NCBI GenBank assembly: GCA_965277355.1
Contig: CBDICN010000002.1
Coordinates: 1,984,001 to 2,048,000 of the forward strand
Origin: RH-AL1 sp965277355
Lineage (GTDB): Bacteria > Pseudomonadota > Alphaproteobacteria > Rhizobiales > Beijerinckiaceae
Length of the DNA stretch: 64,000 nucleotides
Direction of reading: 5' to 3'
Below the pieces are notes generated by a model, which saw only the letters and a list, made by a program, of their open reading frames with translations, was not told where the DNA came from and searched no databases. The position numbers and the translations under genes are program-made. Of this stretch, positions 9,139-17,549 are shown piece by piece; position 1 is the stretch's first letter, and the number at the start of each line of letters is the position of its first letter.

Positions 9139-9504
9139 TTAGTGTGCGCCTTCTCAAATCGCGGCGGTGTTCAGGCCGCTTACATCGAAGGTCACACCGT
9201 CGTCTCGCACCGCGATCGAGCAGATCGCCCTGAACGTCGCCGCCATCGCCGTCGCGTCATCGTCGCGTGGCCCAGAAGGTCGAGGTCGCCGGTTGGCCGG
9301 AACGGGTCCTTCAGCCAAACGGCGAACAGCATCGCACCTTTCAAAATAAAGCGGTCGCGTTCGGGCGACACGCTCAGTCGATAGAGCAGCCTTTCAAAGC
9401 GCATAGCGAGTGAGGAGGTTCTGGAAGTCGGCACGTTCTGCCCGGGCACGGTCCAGGAGTCTCGCGCGCATCGAGGCGCCGATATTGCGCGGCTCACGTC
9501 TCAT
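9139..9504 (-). pseudogene. AbiEii-type nucleotidyltransferase toxin, broken remnant
   Basis: The reading starts 'MRREPRNIGASMRARLLDRARAE' at 9504 and continues in three frames. An extra base at about 9397 shifts it into 'ERLLYRLSVSPERDRFILKGAMLFAVWL', and another shift follows 'GDLDLLGH' into 'DDDATAMAATFRAICSIAV'. It then stops at TGA and TAA near 9139. The 'KGAMLF' and 'TGDLDLLG' segments are the nucleotidyltransferase core of AbiEii toxins. Only about 120 of the usual 280-300 residues remain. It overlaps the antitoxin end by 11 bases, the normal abiE arrangement, so the pair decayed in place. Confidence 0.85.
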
Positions 9505-10065
9505 CGGCGGCCATGGCTTCGACATAGGGTAGCATCACCGACCAGACGCGACCGGATCCAGCAAAACGTCACAGCTGATCAGCTGTGACGCGATGGCGCC
9601 GCAAACCTTCGCGAAGACCTTCTAACGCGATGTCGAGGCCGATCTTGTTGCGGTACCGAAAGCAGTCGACGATTGTCTTGGCCGGTTCGAAGACCGGCAC
9701 CTGCACGCCCTCAATCAAATGCCGGTCGACGCCTTCGGCGAGCATCGGCCGACCGAACCGGACAAATCGGATTGGGGGATAGTCGACTTTTGCTTCCATC
9801 CAGTACGCTCTATCGCCATCCAGACCGTCGAGGGCCGCTGGAGCGTGAGGTCGTGAAACTGTAGCGCGGAACTAAGGCAAATGACCGCGTTGGGCACAAG
9901 GGCGGCAGCCTCGGCGAGGGCGTGGCGCGCGTCAAGCGGAGCATCCGCGAGCTGATAGATGCCGCGTGCTTGGCGAATGGCTACACCTTCACGCACCAGG
10001 CGCGCGACGGTTTCGCCGCCGACTCCTTCAGCTGCGAGATCACGCAGCCGGAGAATCCCCCGCCT
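9494..10065 (-). pseudogene. AbiEi-type antitoxin, frameshifted and interrupted
   Basis: AbiEi antitoxins are winged-helix repressors that neutralise the AbiEii toxin and autoregulate. The reading 'RLRDLAAEGVGGETVARLVREG' then 'GIYQLADAPLDARHALAEAA' matches the N-terminal domain. A one-base shift near 9795 moves it to 'VDYPPIRFVRFGRPMLAEGV' and 'PAKTIVDCFRYRNKIGLDIALE'. A TGA replaces the expected tryptophan codon in 'LWRFA' at 9570-9572, after which the original frame continues to 9494. No clear start codon remains upstream before a TAG at 10066. Confidence 0.85.
9567..9590. repeat. 24-bp perfect palindrome within abiEi remnant
   Basis: The half-site CGTCACAGCTGA is followed directly by its exact reverse complement, with no spacer. 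It covers the codons 'VTADQL-stop-R' of the antitoxin remnant, and the nonsense TGA lies inside the right half. The function is unknown. Confidence 0.9.
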
Positions 10066-10666
10066 CTAAGAAGCTTTACTACAGCTCTTTCTCGCTGGGT
10101 GGCCGCCCGCTGCATGGTGAAGATTACTCGACTCTTGCCGTGAAGAGCAGAGGTCTTATCACAAATCTCGGCCCGTGGGCTACGCCAGCAGCGAGGCTCG
10201 GCTTCGAGCCTCTGCGATCCGGGGTTGATCGCGCGAAGGACGCGACGCGTCTCGACCATCTCGACTTCGAGGAAGCGGCGGACACGACAGCTCCATCGCG
10301 TTTTTTAGCCGGCGCAAAGTTTTCGGAACGGCGAGAACAGGCACTCCCCGGCGCCGAGCTGCAGGCTCGACCGCCATGGCTCAAGCGTGAACGCGGGTCA
10401 ACGCGCGAGCCAAGTTTTGCGCTTCCCCCTGTGAGAGAGTTCCGTCGCCTGGTTGTATCCGGGTCTGTCAGTCGGGCGCGTCCCACACGACCTCTTGTAA
10501 CTCGATCTTGCCGCGATCGGATAAGGTATCCGTCGCGGTGTCGGGTGGGAGACCGTCAACCCCTGGGTCGCCAGAGACCGTCCATGAGTTGGGCTCCCCA
10601 TCCGTCGTTCCTTCGAACCCGAACAGTCGCCGGGGCCGCAAGAGCTCGCTTAGGCAAGGACGGGTC
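10066..10666. other. Non-coding stretch upstream of the IS110 transposase
   Basis: No convincing gene is present in these 600 bp. The part next to the transposase (about 10440-10666) is probably the left non-coding region of the IS110-type element, which in that family encodes the guide ('bridge') RNA. The element end was not located, because IS110 elements lack clear terminal inverted repeats. Confidence 0.4.
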
Positions 10667-11602
10667 ATGCTGGAACAGATCACCGTTGGGATCGACGTCT
10701 CCCAAAACAAGCTCGACGTCCACATCCGCCCGACCGGGGCGGTGTTCAGTACCGATCGCAACGGGGCCGGTCTCGCGGACCTTTGTGAGCGGTTGAAAGC
10801 GCTCGACCCGCGGCTTGTCGCGATCGAGGCGACCGGTGGCTACGAGACGACGACGGCGGCGGCGATGGCCGGCGCCGGCCTCCCCGTGGTGGTGGTCAAT
10901 CCGGCGCAGGTACGCGCCTTTGCCAAGGCGCTCGGCAAGCGCGCCAAGACCGATCCGATCGACGCGGCGGTCATCGCGCATTTTGCCGAAGCCACGAACC
11001 CCGAGGTGCGGACGCTGCCCGACGAGAACACCCGGCTTCTCGCCGATCTCGTCGGCCGGCGGCGGCAGATCGTCGAAATGATCGGTGCCGAAACGCAACG
11101 GCTGCGGCGCAAACCTCCGAAGCGGGTGCAGAAAAGCCTCGAGCGGCTGATCGCCGCCCTGAAACGCGAACTCGACGATCTCGACCTGGACATCGACGCC
11201 GCCGTGCGCTCATCGCCCGCCTGGCGGGAGGCGGACGATCTCCTCAAGTCCGTGCCGGGCGTCGGCCGCGTCACGGCCTGTTCGCTCATCGCCGAGCTGC
11301 CCGAACTCGGCCGACTCGATCGAAAGCAGATCGCCGCGCTCGTCGGGCTCGCGCCCTTCACCCGGCAATCCGGCTCATGGAAGGGCAAGAGCTTCATCGG
11401 CGGCGGTCGCGCGAGCGTGCGGACCGCGCTTTACATGGCGGCTCTCGTCGCGTCGCGATCCAACCCAAACTTGCGGACGTTCTACGCAAGGCTCGTCGGC
11501 GCCGGTAAGCCAAAGATGGTCGCGCTCATCGCCGTCGCCCGCAAGCTCATCACCGTGCTCAACGCCATCATGAGGGACAGAAAAGAATGGCAAACCGCTT
11601 GA
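10667..11602 (+). CDS. IS110-family transposase
   Basis: Predicted 311-aa DEDD recombinase that appears intact. The N-terminal RuvC-like domain has 'TVGIDVSQNKLDVHIRP' (first Asp), 'AIEATGGYE' (Glu) and 'RAKTDPIDAAVIAHFA' (two Asp). The C-terminal transposase_20 domain shows 'LKSVPGVGRVTACSLIAELPELG', 'AALVGLAPFTRQSG' and 'SVRTALYMAALVASRSNP'. The ATG at 10667 fits the family start better than the upstream GTG-type starts. It sits between the abiE remnant and DUF736. The long non-coding 5' flank matches the IS110 subgroup, not IS1111. Confidence 0.93.
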   Translation: MLEQITVGIDVSQNKLDVHIRPTGAVFSTDRNGAGLADLCERLKALDPRLVAIEATGGYETTTAAAMAGAGLPVVVVNPAQVRAFAKALGKRAKTDPIDAAVIAHFAEATNPEVRTLPDENTRLLADLVGRRRQIVEMIGAETQRLRRKPPKRVQKSLERLIAALKRELDDLDLDIDAAVRSSPAWREADDLLKSVPGVGRVTACSLIAELPELGRLDRKQIAALVGLAPFTRQSGSWKGKSFIGGGRASVRTALYMAALVASRSNPNLRTFYARLVGAGKPKMVALIAVARKLITVLNAIMRDRKEWQTA

Positions 11603-11892
11603 CAGCCAAGACAGTCGCTCATGGCTTTGATCTGGCCGAAGGCCGGCTTCGCCTCGATCGCCTATGCCGCAACGGAGTCCGTCAATTTTCTTCCCCTGGG
11701 ATGGTCACCCCACGGCGCACGCGCCGCGGGGACCCCGACCCGCCCATTCCTCGCGCGACAAGAAAGCCGCCGGCCGCCGTCCTCCGCTTCGCTGCGGCCC
11801 TCTTGGGTGCGTCGTCGATCGCCTCCGGCCTGTCCGATCGCCATCGAGGCCGCGATTGGCGCGGCACGGTGAGACAGACAGGAAACTTCATC

Positions 11893-12201
11893 ATGGCGAC
11901 CATCGGCACCTTCACCAAGTCGGGCGACACCTTCACGGGCTCGGTCAAGACCCTCAACATCAACGCCAAGACCACCATCAAGGCGGCCGAGAAGACCAGC
12001 GACAAGGCCCCGGACTACCGCGTGTTTGCCGGCTCAGTGGAGTTCGGCGCGGCCTGGAAGAAGACCTCCGGCGAGGGCCGCGACTATCTCTCGGTCAAGC
12101 TGGACGACCCGAGCTTCCCCGCTCCGATCTACGCCACCCTGATCGAGGGCGAGGACACCGGCAGCTTCGGTCTCATCTGGTCCCGCCGCAACGGCGACTG
12201 A
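11893..12201 (+). CDS. DUF736 family protein
   Basis: Predicted 102-aa protein of unknown role, common on rhizobial plasmids and integrative elements. It starts 'MATIGTFTKSGDTFTGSVKTLNINAK' and ends 'YATLIEGEDTGSFGLIWSRRNGD', which is full length for the family. The sequence AGACAGACAGGAAACTTCATC just upstream may include the ribosome site. A damaged copy of its second half follows at 12356-12520. The context (ParA, MobC, relaxase) supports a mobile-element origin. Confidence 0.9.
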   Translation: MATIGTFTKSGDTFTGSVKTLNINAKTTIKAAEKTSDKAPDYRVFAGSVEFGAAWKKTSGEGRDYLSVKLDDPSFPAPIYATLIEGEDTGSFGLIWSRRNGD

Positions 12202-12277
12202 CCGGAACCGCCAACGCCTCGCTCCCTCTGGAGCGGGGCGTCTTGAAAGCCGGCGGCCTCGCTCGCGACTAGGGCCT

Positions 12278-12303
12278 GTCGGGATTCACAAACAAATCCC
12301 GAC
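12278..12303. terminator. Hairpin after DUF736, possible terminator
   Basis: Perfect 9-bp arms (GTCGGGATT, 12278-12286; partner 12295-12303) with an 8-base loop lie 75 bp after the DUF736 stop. There is no T-run after either arm, so it could also be the end of a lost insertion sequence. Confidence 0.35.
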
Positions 12304-12355
12304 GGCGCTAGCTCATATCAATCCACATAATCCACGTTGTTCGCTGCACCGCATA

Positions 12356-12520
12356 ACGTGGAATTGGGCGCGGCCTGGAAGAAGACCTCTGGCGAGGGCC
12401 GCGACGATCTCGCGGTCAAGCTGGCCGACCCGAGCTTCCCGGCTCCGATCCACGCCACTCTGATCGAGGGCGAGGAGGCGAGGAGGCCGGCAGCTCTGCT
12501 TCATCTGGGTGCCACCGATA
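12356..12520 (+). pseudogene. Second, truncated DUF736 copy
   Basis: This stretch repeats the second half of the intact gene: 'GAAWKKTSGEGRDDLAVKLADPSFPAPIHATLIEGE'. It then shifts frame at a GAGGAGGCGAGGAGG run and ends at 'ATCTGG'. There is no start and no N-terminal half. Several third-position differences from the intact copy suggest an old partial duplication or an insertion from a related element. Confidence 0.8.
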
Positions 12521-12625
12521 CGGCGACTGATCCGCATCGCTCATGCTTCGCATTCGGAGTGGGGCGTTCGCGCGCTTGTCCCAGACAAGGACGGCAGGTC
12601 GATCATCCGCTGATGAATGTTGAAC

Positions 12626-12647
12626 GCCTACGACTTAAGTCGTAGGC
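12626..12647. promoter_or_regulatory. 22-bp perfect palindrome just before the CxxCH protein gene
   Basis: The half-site GCCTACGACTT is followed directly by its reverse complement and ends six bases before the ATG at 12654. The right arm includes the GTAGGC of the presumed ribosome site. It could be an operator or an RNA hairpin hiding that site. Confidence 0.6.
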
Positions 12648-12653
12648 AGGTGC

Positions 12654-14489
12654 ATGAAGAAATTCGCAGTTTTTCTGCTCGTATGTTTTGGCGGCATTGT
12701 CATTGCCTTTGGGGATGGCTACCCCTTATCGATCGTGCGCCATCGCTGGCAGGAGGTCATCACCGAAAGCAATCACGCGGCGCTCAGACCGGGGTCGGTC
12801 TACGACATCCTGACCCACTTCGAGCAGAATTCAGGTCGTACGCGTCCGCAATTCAAATATCTCTTCTTTGACACAGGTCTTGGCGCGGCCGACCCAATCT
12901 ATCCAGTTTTCCAGGTCGGCTATCAACAAAGCTGGTTGCAATTGATCAAGGCCGGGTTCTCGGAGCAAAACCGGCATATCGACCATTTCTCGACGGGCGA
13001 TACGCCGGAAGGATGCCGCATCCAATCCGCTTACTGGGTGCGCCACATCAACGAATTTCCCGGCCTGTATAACGATCTCCGGAACGACGGGTATACGCTG
13101 ATCGATATCAGCTTCGACTATTATGTGAAGCTCCGCCCCGATGCACAATGTGGAAAGCACACGGCTCACGATCTCAGCGAGAATTTCAACCCGTTCGAGT
13201 CGATTTATCGCTATGCCGAGAGCTTCAAGACCTTCGCCGACATACCGCCGGCGTTGCTCGCGAAATACGAGGCAAAAGTCGGCGTTCTCAAACTGATCAC
13301 GCAGAATTTCAAGACGCGGCAAGATCAATGGGCCAGTTACGATCAGAGCTACAGCCTGCGCCAGAATTCCATGTGGTTCTATCCTGACGGGTTTCGTCCC
13401 GATTACGGCATCGACACGCCGCGAACGCAGAGCGGTCTAAAATTCCTGACACAACCGAAGGATCTTCTCTACGCGGCCAACCCGTACTTGCAAGACCGAT
13501 TTCCGTTGAACGAAACGTTGCATGCCGATGCGTTCGCGAAAGTCCTGGATTGCTTGAAAGGCCGACCGACGCCGGCCTTCGATCCAAGAACCGAACCGGG
13601 TGGTGACACGCTCGATATCACCAGGCAGGTCACGCCGAAGAACTTCTATACGTCGGGAACGATTGTGGAGCCGATCCGGGACGTCGTGGGCGACGTCTCC
13701 AATCCCGACCACTTCAAACTGGTCTCGGTCATCGTGCGGCCTGGCGAACCGGAAAGCGATGTCCACTTTTCCGACCCTCAGGAGATCCCGCAAGTCCGCA
13801 TGGTGTACCAGCTCATGAGTCCGCGGTTTCCCGGACGACCCTACGAGCAATTGTTCCTGCATCTCGACTTCGATGCCGTCGACCGCTTGCTTCCGCCGAG
13901 GCAACGCCAGCAGGCCACCGCGGACTTCTTGCGCAAGGTCGACGTCCTTACCGGATTGCGCCAGGGCAAAAGTCCCGATGCGGAAAAGGCGACCGCCGAC
14001 TTCATCGAGGACACGACCAGCGAACGTCCGGTACAAACCTTGAGCTGGAGTTCCTCGCTCACCGGACTTTGGGTCTTCGGCATCCTCAGCCGCTCATATA
14101 ATGTCGAGCGGACCCTGGAAGCGGTGCCGATCGTGCGCGATGGGGTGAATGTCGGCTACTATTCGAGCGCGTACGACAACGTCCTGTTTCGTTTGGCCAT
14201 CGGGAAGACTGAAGGTGAGGAACAGGCGAACTTGCGAAACGTGCTCGATGACCTGACGCCCAGATCCTATCGTGATCCCAGGCGCCATGACCCTGAAGCC
14301 TTGACCTTCAATCGTCTGACGTGTGCTCAGTGCCACCAGATGGCGGGACGCGATGGTGTGCACGTCCTTCTGAACGATGGTTTGGATCGCAGGATCACCA
14401 CGCCCTATCGCGCGACGGAATATGTCTTCCGCGAGCTCGACCGCCAGCTCAAGCGCCTGCCGCGTCTCGATGGCGTCGCGATCAGGTAA
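12654..14489 (+). CDS. Secreted protein with one haem-c motif, unknown function
   Basis: Predicted 611-aa protein not assigned to a named family. It begins 'MKKFAVFLLVCFGGIVIAFGDG', a clear signal peptide or single membrane anchor. A single CxxCH (CAQCH, residues 557-561) near the C-terminus, with an 'MAGRDG' segment following, suggests covalent haem c. A role in periplasmic electron transfer is inference. Cysteines elsewhere are few. The ATG lies just after a perfect palindrome (12626-12647). Neighbours are a DUF736 remnant and an SDR fragment, giving no pathway. Codon use is less GC-rich than in the cas genes. Confidence 0.8.
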   Translation: MKKFAVFLLVCFGGIVIAFGDGYPLSIVRHRWQEVITESNHAALRPGSVYDILTHFEQNSGRTRPQFKYLFFDTGLGAADPIYPVFQVGYQQSWLQLIKAGFSEQNRHIDHFSTGDTPEGCRIQSAYWVRHINEFPGLYNDLRNDGYTLIDISFDYYVKLRPDAQCGKHTAHDLSENFNPFESIYRYAESFKTFADIPPALLAKYEAKVGVLKLITQNFKTRQDQWASYDQSYSLRQNSMWFYPDGFRPDYGIDTPRTQSGLKFLTQPKDLLYAANPYLQDRFPLNETLHADAFAKVLDCLKGRPTPAFDPRTEPGGDTLDITRQVTPKNFYTSGTIVEPIRDVVGDVSNPDHFKLVSVIVRPGEPESDVHFSDPQEIPQVRMVYQLMSPRFPGRPYEQLFLHLDFDAVDRLLPPRQRQQATADFLRKVDVLTGLRQGKSPDAEKATADFIEDTTSERPVQTLSWSSSLTGLWVFGILSRSYNVERTLEAVPIVRDGVNVGYYSSAYDNVLFRLAIGKTEGEEQANLRNVLDDLTPRSYRDPRRHDPEALTFNRLTCAQCHQMAGRDGVHVLLNDGLDRRITTPYRATEYVFRELDRQLKRLPRLDGVAIR

Positions 14490-14654
14490 GGGGAGTTAAG
14501 GGAACTGCCGCATCGACGAGCCCGGACAGATTGTGGCTTGTCGTCCCGCGGAGCTGACTCGAGGTCAGCCGCCTTTACACAGGGACCGTGAACGGTCTGG
14601 GCTTGCCGTCGTCGATCAGGAAGGTTCAATCGAGATGCTCCAACACCACACACA

Positions 14655-14756
14655 GGCACGGTGGGTAGGTTCGGGTCTGTCGAGGAACTCGCCGGAACTG
14701 CCGCCTACCTGGCCAGCGAGGATGCCGGATTCGTCGCCGCCTCCGTTCCCAGAGGC
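14655..14756 (+). pseudogene. SDR-family C-terminal fragment
   Basis: The reading 'GRFGSVEELAGTAAYLASED' followed by 'AGFVAASV' is the highly conserved C-terminal block of classical short-chain dehydrogenases. The catalytic domain and the final strand are missing, so this is a small relic. It lies in the 345-bp gap between the CxxCH protein gene and the XRE regulator, which otherwise shows nothing. Confidence 0.6.
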
Positions 14757-14834
14757 GCAGCTTTCCGGGATCTCGGAACAAATCTGGCCGGTCGCACGGT
14801 GCGCGTGAACGCACTCGCGCTCGCGCCTCTTCCA

Positions 14835-15203
14835 TCAGCCGAGCTTGCGCGAGCGCCCCTGCCGGGCAACGCGCCGGTCGGCCTGGTTCTTTTTGTTGAT
14901 CGCCGTCGAAAGTTCGTCGTAGTCGACGCCGCTCTTCTTGAGCGCCCGGCGGGCGTCTGCGACCTCGAAGCCGAGCAGTTCGAGGACGCTCATGTTCAGG
15001 CTCGAGGCGATGCGCTCCATCGTCTTGAAGGTGGGATTTCCGATGCCCCGGACCATCGTATAATAGGTGCCCCGCGCGATTCCCGTCATCGGCTGGAACG
15101 CTTCCATGCCACCGTTTTCCTCCTCTAGTTGCTGGAGCCGAATGGCCAGCATTTCGTTGAGAATGGAATGATCGCCGGAGCGGGGCTTGCGAACGGGCGG
15201 CAT
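14835..15203 (-). CDS. XRE-type helix-turn-helix regulator
   Basis: Predicted 122-aa DNA-binding protein. Residues about 30-75 ('FQPMTGIARGTYYTMVRGIGNPTFKTMERIASSLNMSVLELLGF') have the layout of a lambda Cro/C1 helix-turn-helix, with the usual 'NPTF.TMERIA.SLN' third and fourth helices. The C-terminus is basic and rich in polar residues. No partner gene adjoins it; the SDR relic lies downstream and a long gap upstream. A role in controlling the mobile region is inference. Confidence 0.75.
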   Translation of the reverse strand: MPPVRKPRSGDHSILNEMLAIRLQQLEEENGGMEAFQPMTGIARGTYYTMVRGIGNPTFKTMERIASSLNMSVLELLGFEVADARRALKKSGVDYDELSTAINKKNQADRRVARQGRSRKLG

Positions 15204-15734
15204 GCGGGGGATGTTACTCAGTTAGGAGAGCTTTTCGTCATTGCGTCATACTCCATTCCCCGTTAGTTCATATATTGAATGTTGCTTCTGTGCGGCATCG
15301 GGTAAAAAACAAAGGCTTGCAGAGAGATTGTCAAGCACGCATCATGCTGGTTCGAAGATCCTCTATGGTTTTAGGGGCTTTTTCGCATGGCCTTGCCCCG
15401 CGGGCCCGGGCTCTAGTCGCTGCGCTCCCCGCGCCGTTGCGCGTCGCGGCCGTCGGTGACGATCCCTAACGCACAGCGGCTCGTCGGTAGACACGGACCC
15501 GAGACTTCCTCCCGCTCGCTCATTGCCCATCGACGCACCCGACCCGAAACGGCGAGCCGAAACATCGGTCACATCTCATAACGGCCGCCATCTTCGAGGA
15601 GATTGGCTCGTGGAGCGCTCGTTCGCGGCAGCTGTCCAGTCGCCCGAGCGACCGGAGCGACCGGAGCGAAGCGGAGCAAGACCGGAGCCGGACCGCGCCT
15701 TAAAGAGCGCCGTAGGGCCGGCGGAGGGCTGTGG
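15204..15734. other. Intergenic stretch without a supported gene
   Basis: About 530 bp with no convincing gene. It includes an AT-richer piece (15250-15375) that may hold the XRE promoter. A run of GACCGGAGC-like units lies near 15645-15690, and this local low-complexity repeat produces spurious open frames. Confidence 0.6.
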
Positions 15735-16169
15735 TCAGGTGCCGCGTGGAGGTGGCAGGCGGCCGATCCTCTCGAGATGGTCGTAGAGGATGCGATCGAT
15801 GATGCGGAGCGGATGGGTCCGTTCCTCGGCCGCGATCTGGCGTACCACGAGATCGACCGGGTCGGGCAGTCGCAACGCGTAGGGCCGCGAGGAGGATCGC
15901 TCGCCATAGGCGTCGAAGGGATTGCGGTCCGATGGGTGCTTTCGGGTCGTCGGCGGTGGATGGGGTGGGGGAGAATTCTCGACGCGGCGATCACGAGTGT
16001 CTTCGCGCTCCTGCGCCAAGGAGGCCGTCGCCGTTGCCCGGTCGCCATAGTCCGGCGTGACGACGACGGCTAGCGGATTTGCCGAGGCGCCATGATCAAG
16101 GCCTCGTTGCGCGCGAAACATATCGCGGGGGAGGGCGGGGCGATCGGGATTGGGGTCGTGATCGCTCAT
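15735..16169 (-). CDS. Small protein coupled to ParA, unknown
   Basis: Predicted 144-aa protein whose ATG overlaps the ParA stop (ATGA at 16166-16169). The N-terminal 100 residues are Pro/Arg/Asp-rich and probably disordered. The last 45 ('ALRLPDPVDLVVRQIAAEER', then 'IIDRILYDHLERIGRLPP') look like a short helical, possibly ribbon-helix-helix-like, DNA-binding piece. Its position suggests a partition partner (ParB/ParG-like), but no motif proves this. Confidence 0.6.
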   Translation of the reverse strand: MSDHDPNPDRPALPRDMFRAQRGLDHGASANPLAVVVTPDYGDRATATASLAQEREDTRDRRVENSPPPHPPPTTRKHPSDRNPFDAYGERSSSRPYALRLPDPVDLVVRQIAAEERTHPLRIIDRILYDHLERIGRLPPPRGT

Positions 16170-16861
16170 GCCGCGCTCTCCTCCGCGCCTTGCGTGGCGG
16201 CGAGCAGCTCGCGGACGACCTGGTCGGCGTTGTAGCGGGCCTTGCGGATCGACTCGTCCTTGTCGCTCATCTGGTAGAGCGTGCCGTGGCCGCTGGTCAT
16301 GGTGCGGTAGGTGACACGCCGGTAGAGCGCGTTGGCGCAGACCGGGACGCCCTCGGCGTTGAAGTAGGCGAGGACCTCGCGGAGCGGCCGGGTGTTGCGG
16401 TCGAAGCTGTCGTATTCGTTGAAGAGCACGCGGTGCTGGCCGATCGGCAGCTTCGCCTCCGCGGCGTGCTGTTCGAGGTTGCGGATGGTGCGGACCACCT
16501 GGGAGGCGTCGAAGGTGTGGACCTTGCAGGGCAGCACGACGAGGTCGGCGCGCAGCGCCGACTGGATCAGCGCGCTGACGTAATAGCCCGGGGTGTCGAT
16601 GACGACGACGTCGTAGCGCTCGAGGCGCTCGATCGCCTGGGTGAGGGATTTCTCGTCCGGCGCGCGCACGAGATCGATGCCCTCGGGACTGAGGCCGCGG
16701 GCGACGGAGGAGGCGTGCCATTGGTACGAGGAGCCTTGCGGGTCGGCATCGACGATGGCGACGGAATAGCCGTGCTTGGCGAACTCGCCGGCGAGGATGA
16801 TGGCGACGGTGGTCTTGCCGCTGCCGCCCTTTGGATTGGTGATGGCGAAGATGCTTGGCAT
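16166..16861 (-). CDS. ParA/MinD-family ATPase
   Basis: Predicted 231-aa partition-type ATPase. The deviant Walker A 'NPKGGSGKTTVAIILAGEFAKHG' is at the N-terminus, followed by 'VAIVDADPQGSSYQW' (switch I) and 'YDVVVIDTPGYYVSALIQSALRADLVVLPC' (Walker B). Length matches small plasmid-type ParA proteins that lack an N-terminal DNA-binding domain. It is coupled to the small gene downstream. The repeat-rich gap upstream (16862-17549) may hold its partition sites. It probably maintains the mobile element. Confidence 0.9.
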   Translation of the reverse strand: MPSIFAITNPKGGSGKTTVAIILAGEFAKHGYSVAIVDADPQGSSYQWHASSVARGLSPEGIDLVRAPDEKSLTQAIERLERYDVVVIDTPGYYVSALIQSALRADLVVLPCKVHTFDASQVVRTIRNLEQHAAEAKLPIGQHRVLFNEYDSFDRNTRPLREVLAYFNAEGVPVCANALYRRVTYRTMTSGHGTLYQMSDKDESIRKARYNADQVVRELLAATQGAEESAA

Positions 16862-17549
16862 GAGGGCCTCGGGGAACGACGTTTGAATGCCGCATTAGCA
16901 CAACGCCTACATACAATCTAATGAACTTCTTGGATTGCCGCTTTCCGGCGATGACGTGTGAGCGCAAGCCGGCAAGGGATTATCTCCGCAATAGTGAGCT
17001 GCTGAGACTCGGCATTGCCGTAATACGTCGTTCCGGTGAGAAGGTCATGCGGTTTCACGGAAGCGCCGTATTGAGGCAAACCATCAATGTCGGAAGATCG
17101 AAATGCAGCAGTGACGTGATGCCGTAGGGGATCTGACATGCAGGATTACGGTAGGTCGGCAATATCGGAAGACGGTGTTCTGGTGATGACGAAAGATCTT
17201 TTGCGTGGTGCGGCGTGCTAGTTCTGCGAATGATGAAGCGTCGGAATACCGTAATGATGCAATGTCGCTGCCGTGCTAATCGATCTCAGTTTTTGGGGCG
17301 CTTCGCGCCATGCGGCCGTTGCTTTCGTAAGGTCTTCTCTTGCGGACGTGGCCGCCCTTCTTGCGCAGGCTCTTTGTAGTCATTATGTTGTATCTTAGTT
17401 GACAAGATACCGGTTTGTGGGCCAAACCAGGGGGGAGGCTGCTGGACGCAGCCTTGGCGCTGGCGCGCGTTGACGATTGATCGAGAACGATCGCTGCTGC
17501 TTGGGTTTTGATCTTTGGTCTTGTCTCGAGCGCTTGATCGGGGCTCGCC
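16862..17549. other. Repeat-rich gap between parA and mobC, candidate oriT/partition sites
   Basis: No gene was found in 690 bp. A degenerate motif around GCCGTAAT occurs repeatedly: 16885-16898, 17012-17026, 17063-17073, 17118-17128, 17244-17259 and 17267-17280, plus an inverted copy near 17145-17160. These may be iterons or partition-protein sites. A perfect 7-bp inverted repeat at 17390-17410 lies 140 bp before mobC. Confidence 0.5.
17390..17410. repeat. Inverted repeat upstream of mobC, candidate oriT hairpin
   Basis: GTATCTT (17390-17396) and AAGATAC (17404-17410) flank a 7-base loop AGTTGAC. An inverted repeat upstream of relaxase genes is a common oriT feature, but no known nic sequence was recognised. 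It could also be an operator. Confidence 0.4.

Noticed and set aside
15645..15690. Short tandem GACCGGAGC-like units
   Set aside because: Local low-complexity sequence without regular length; no evidence of function.
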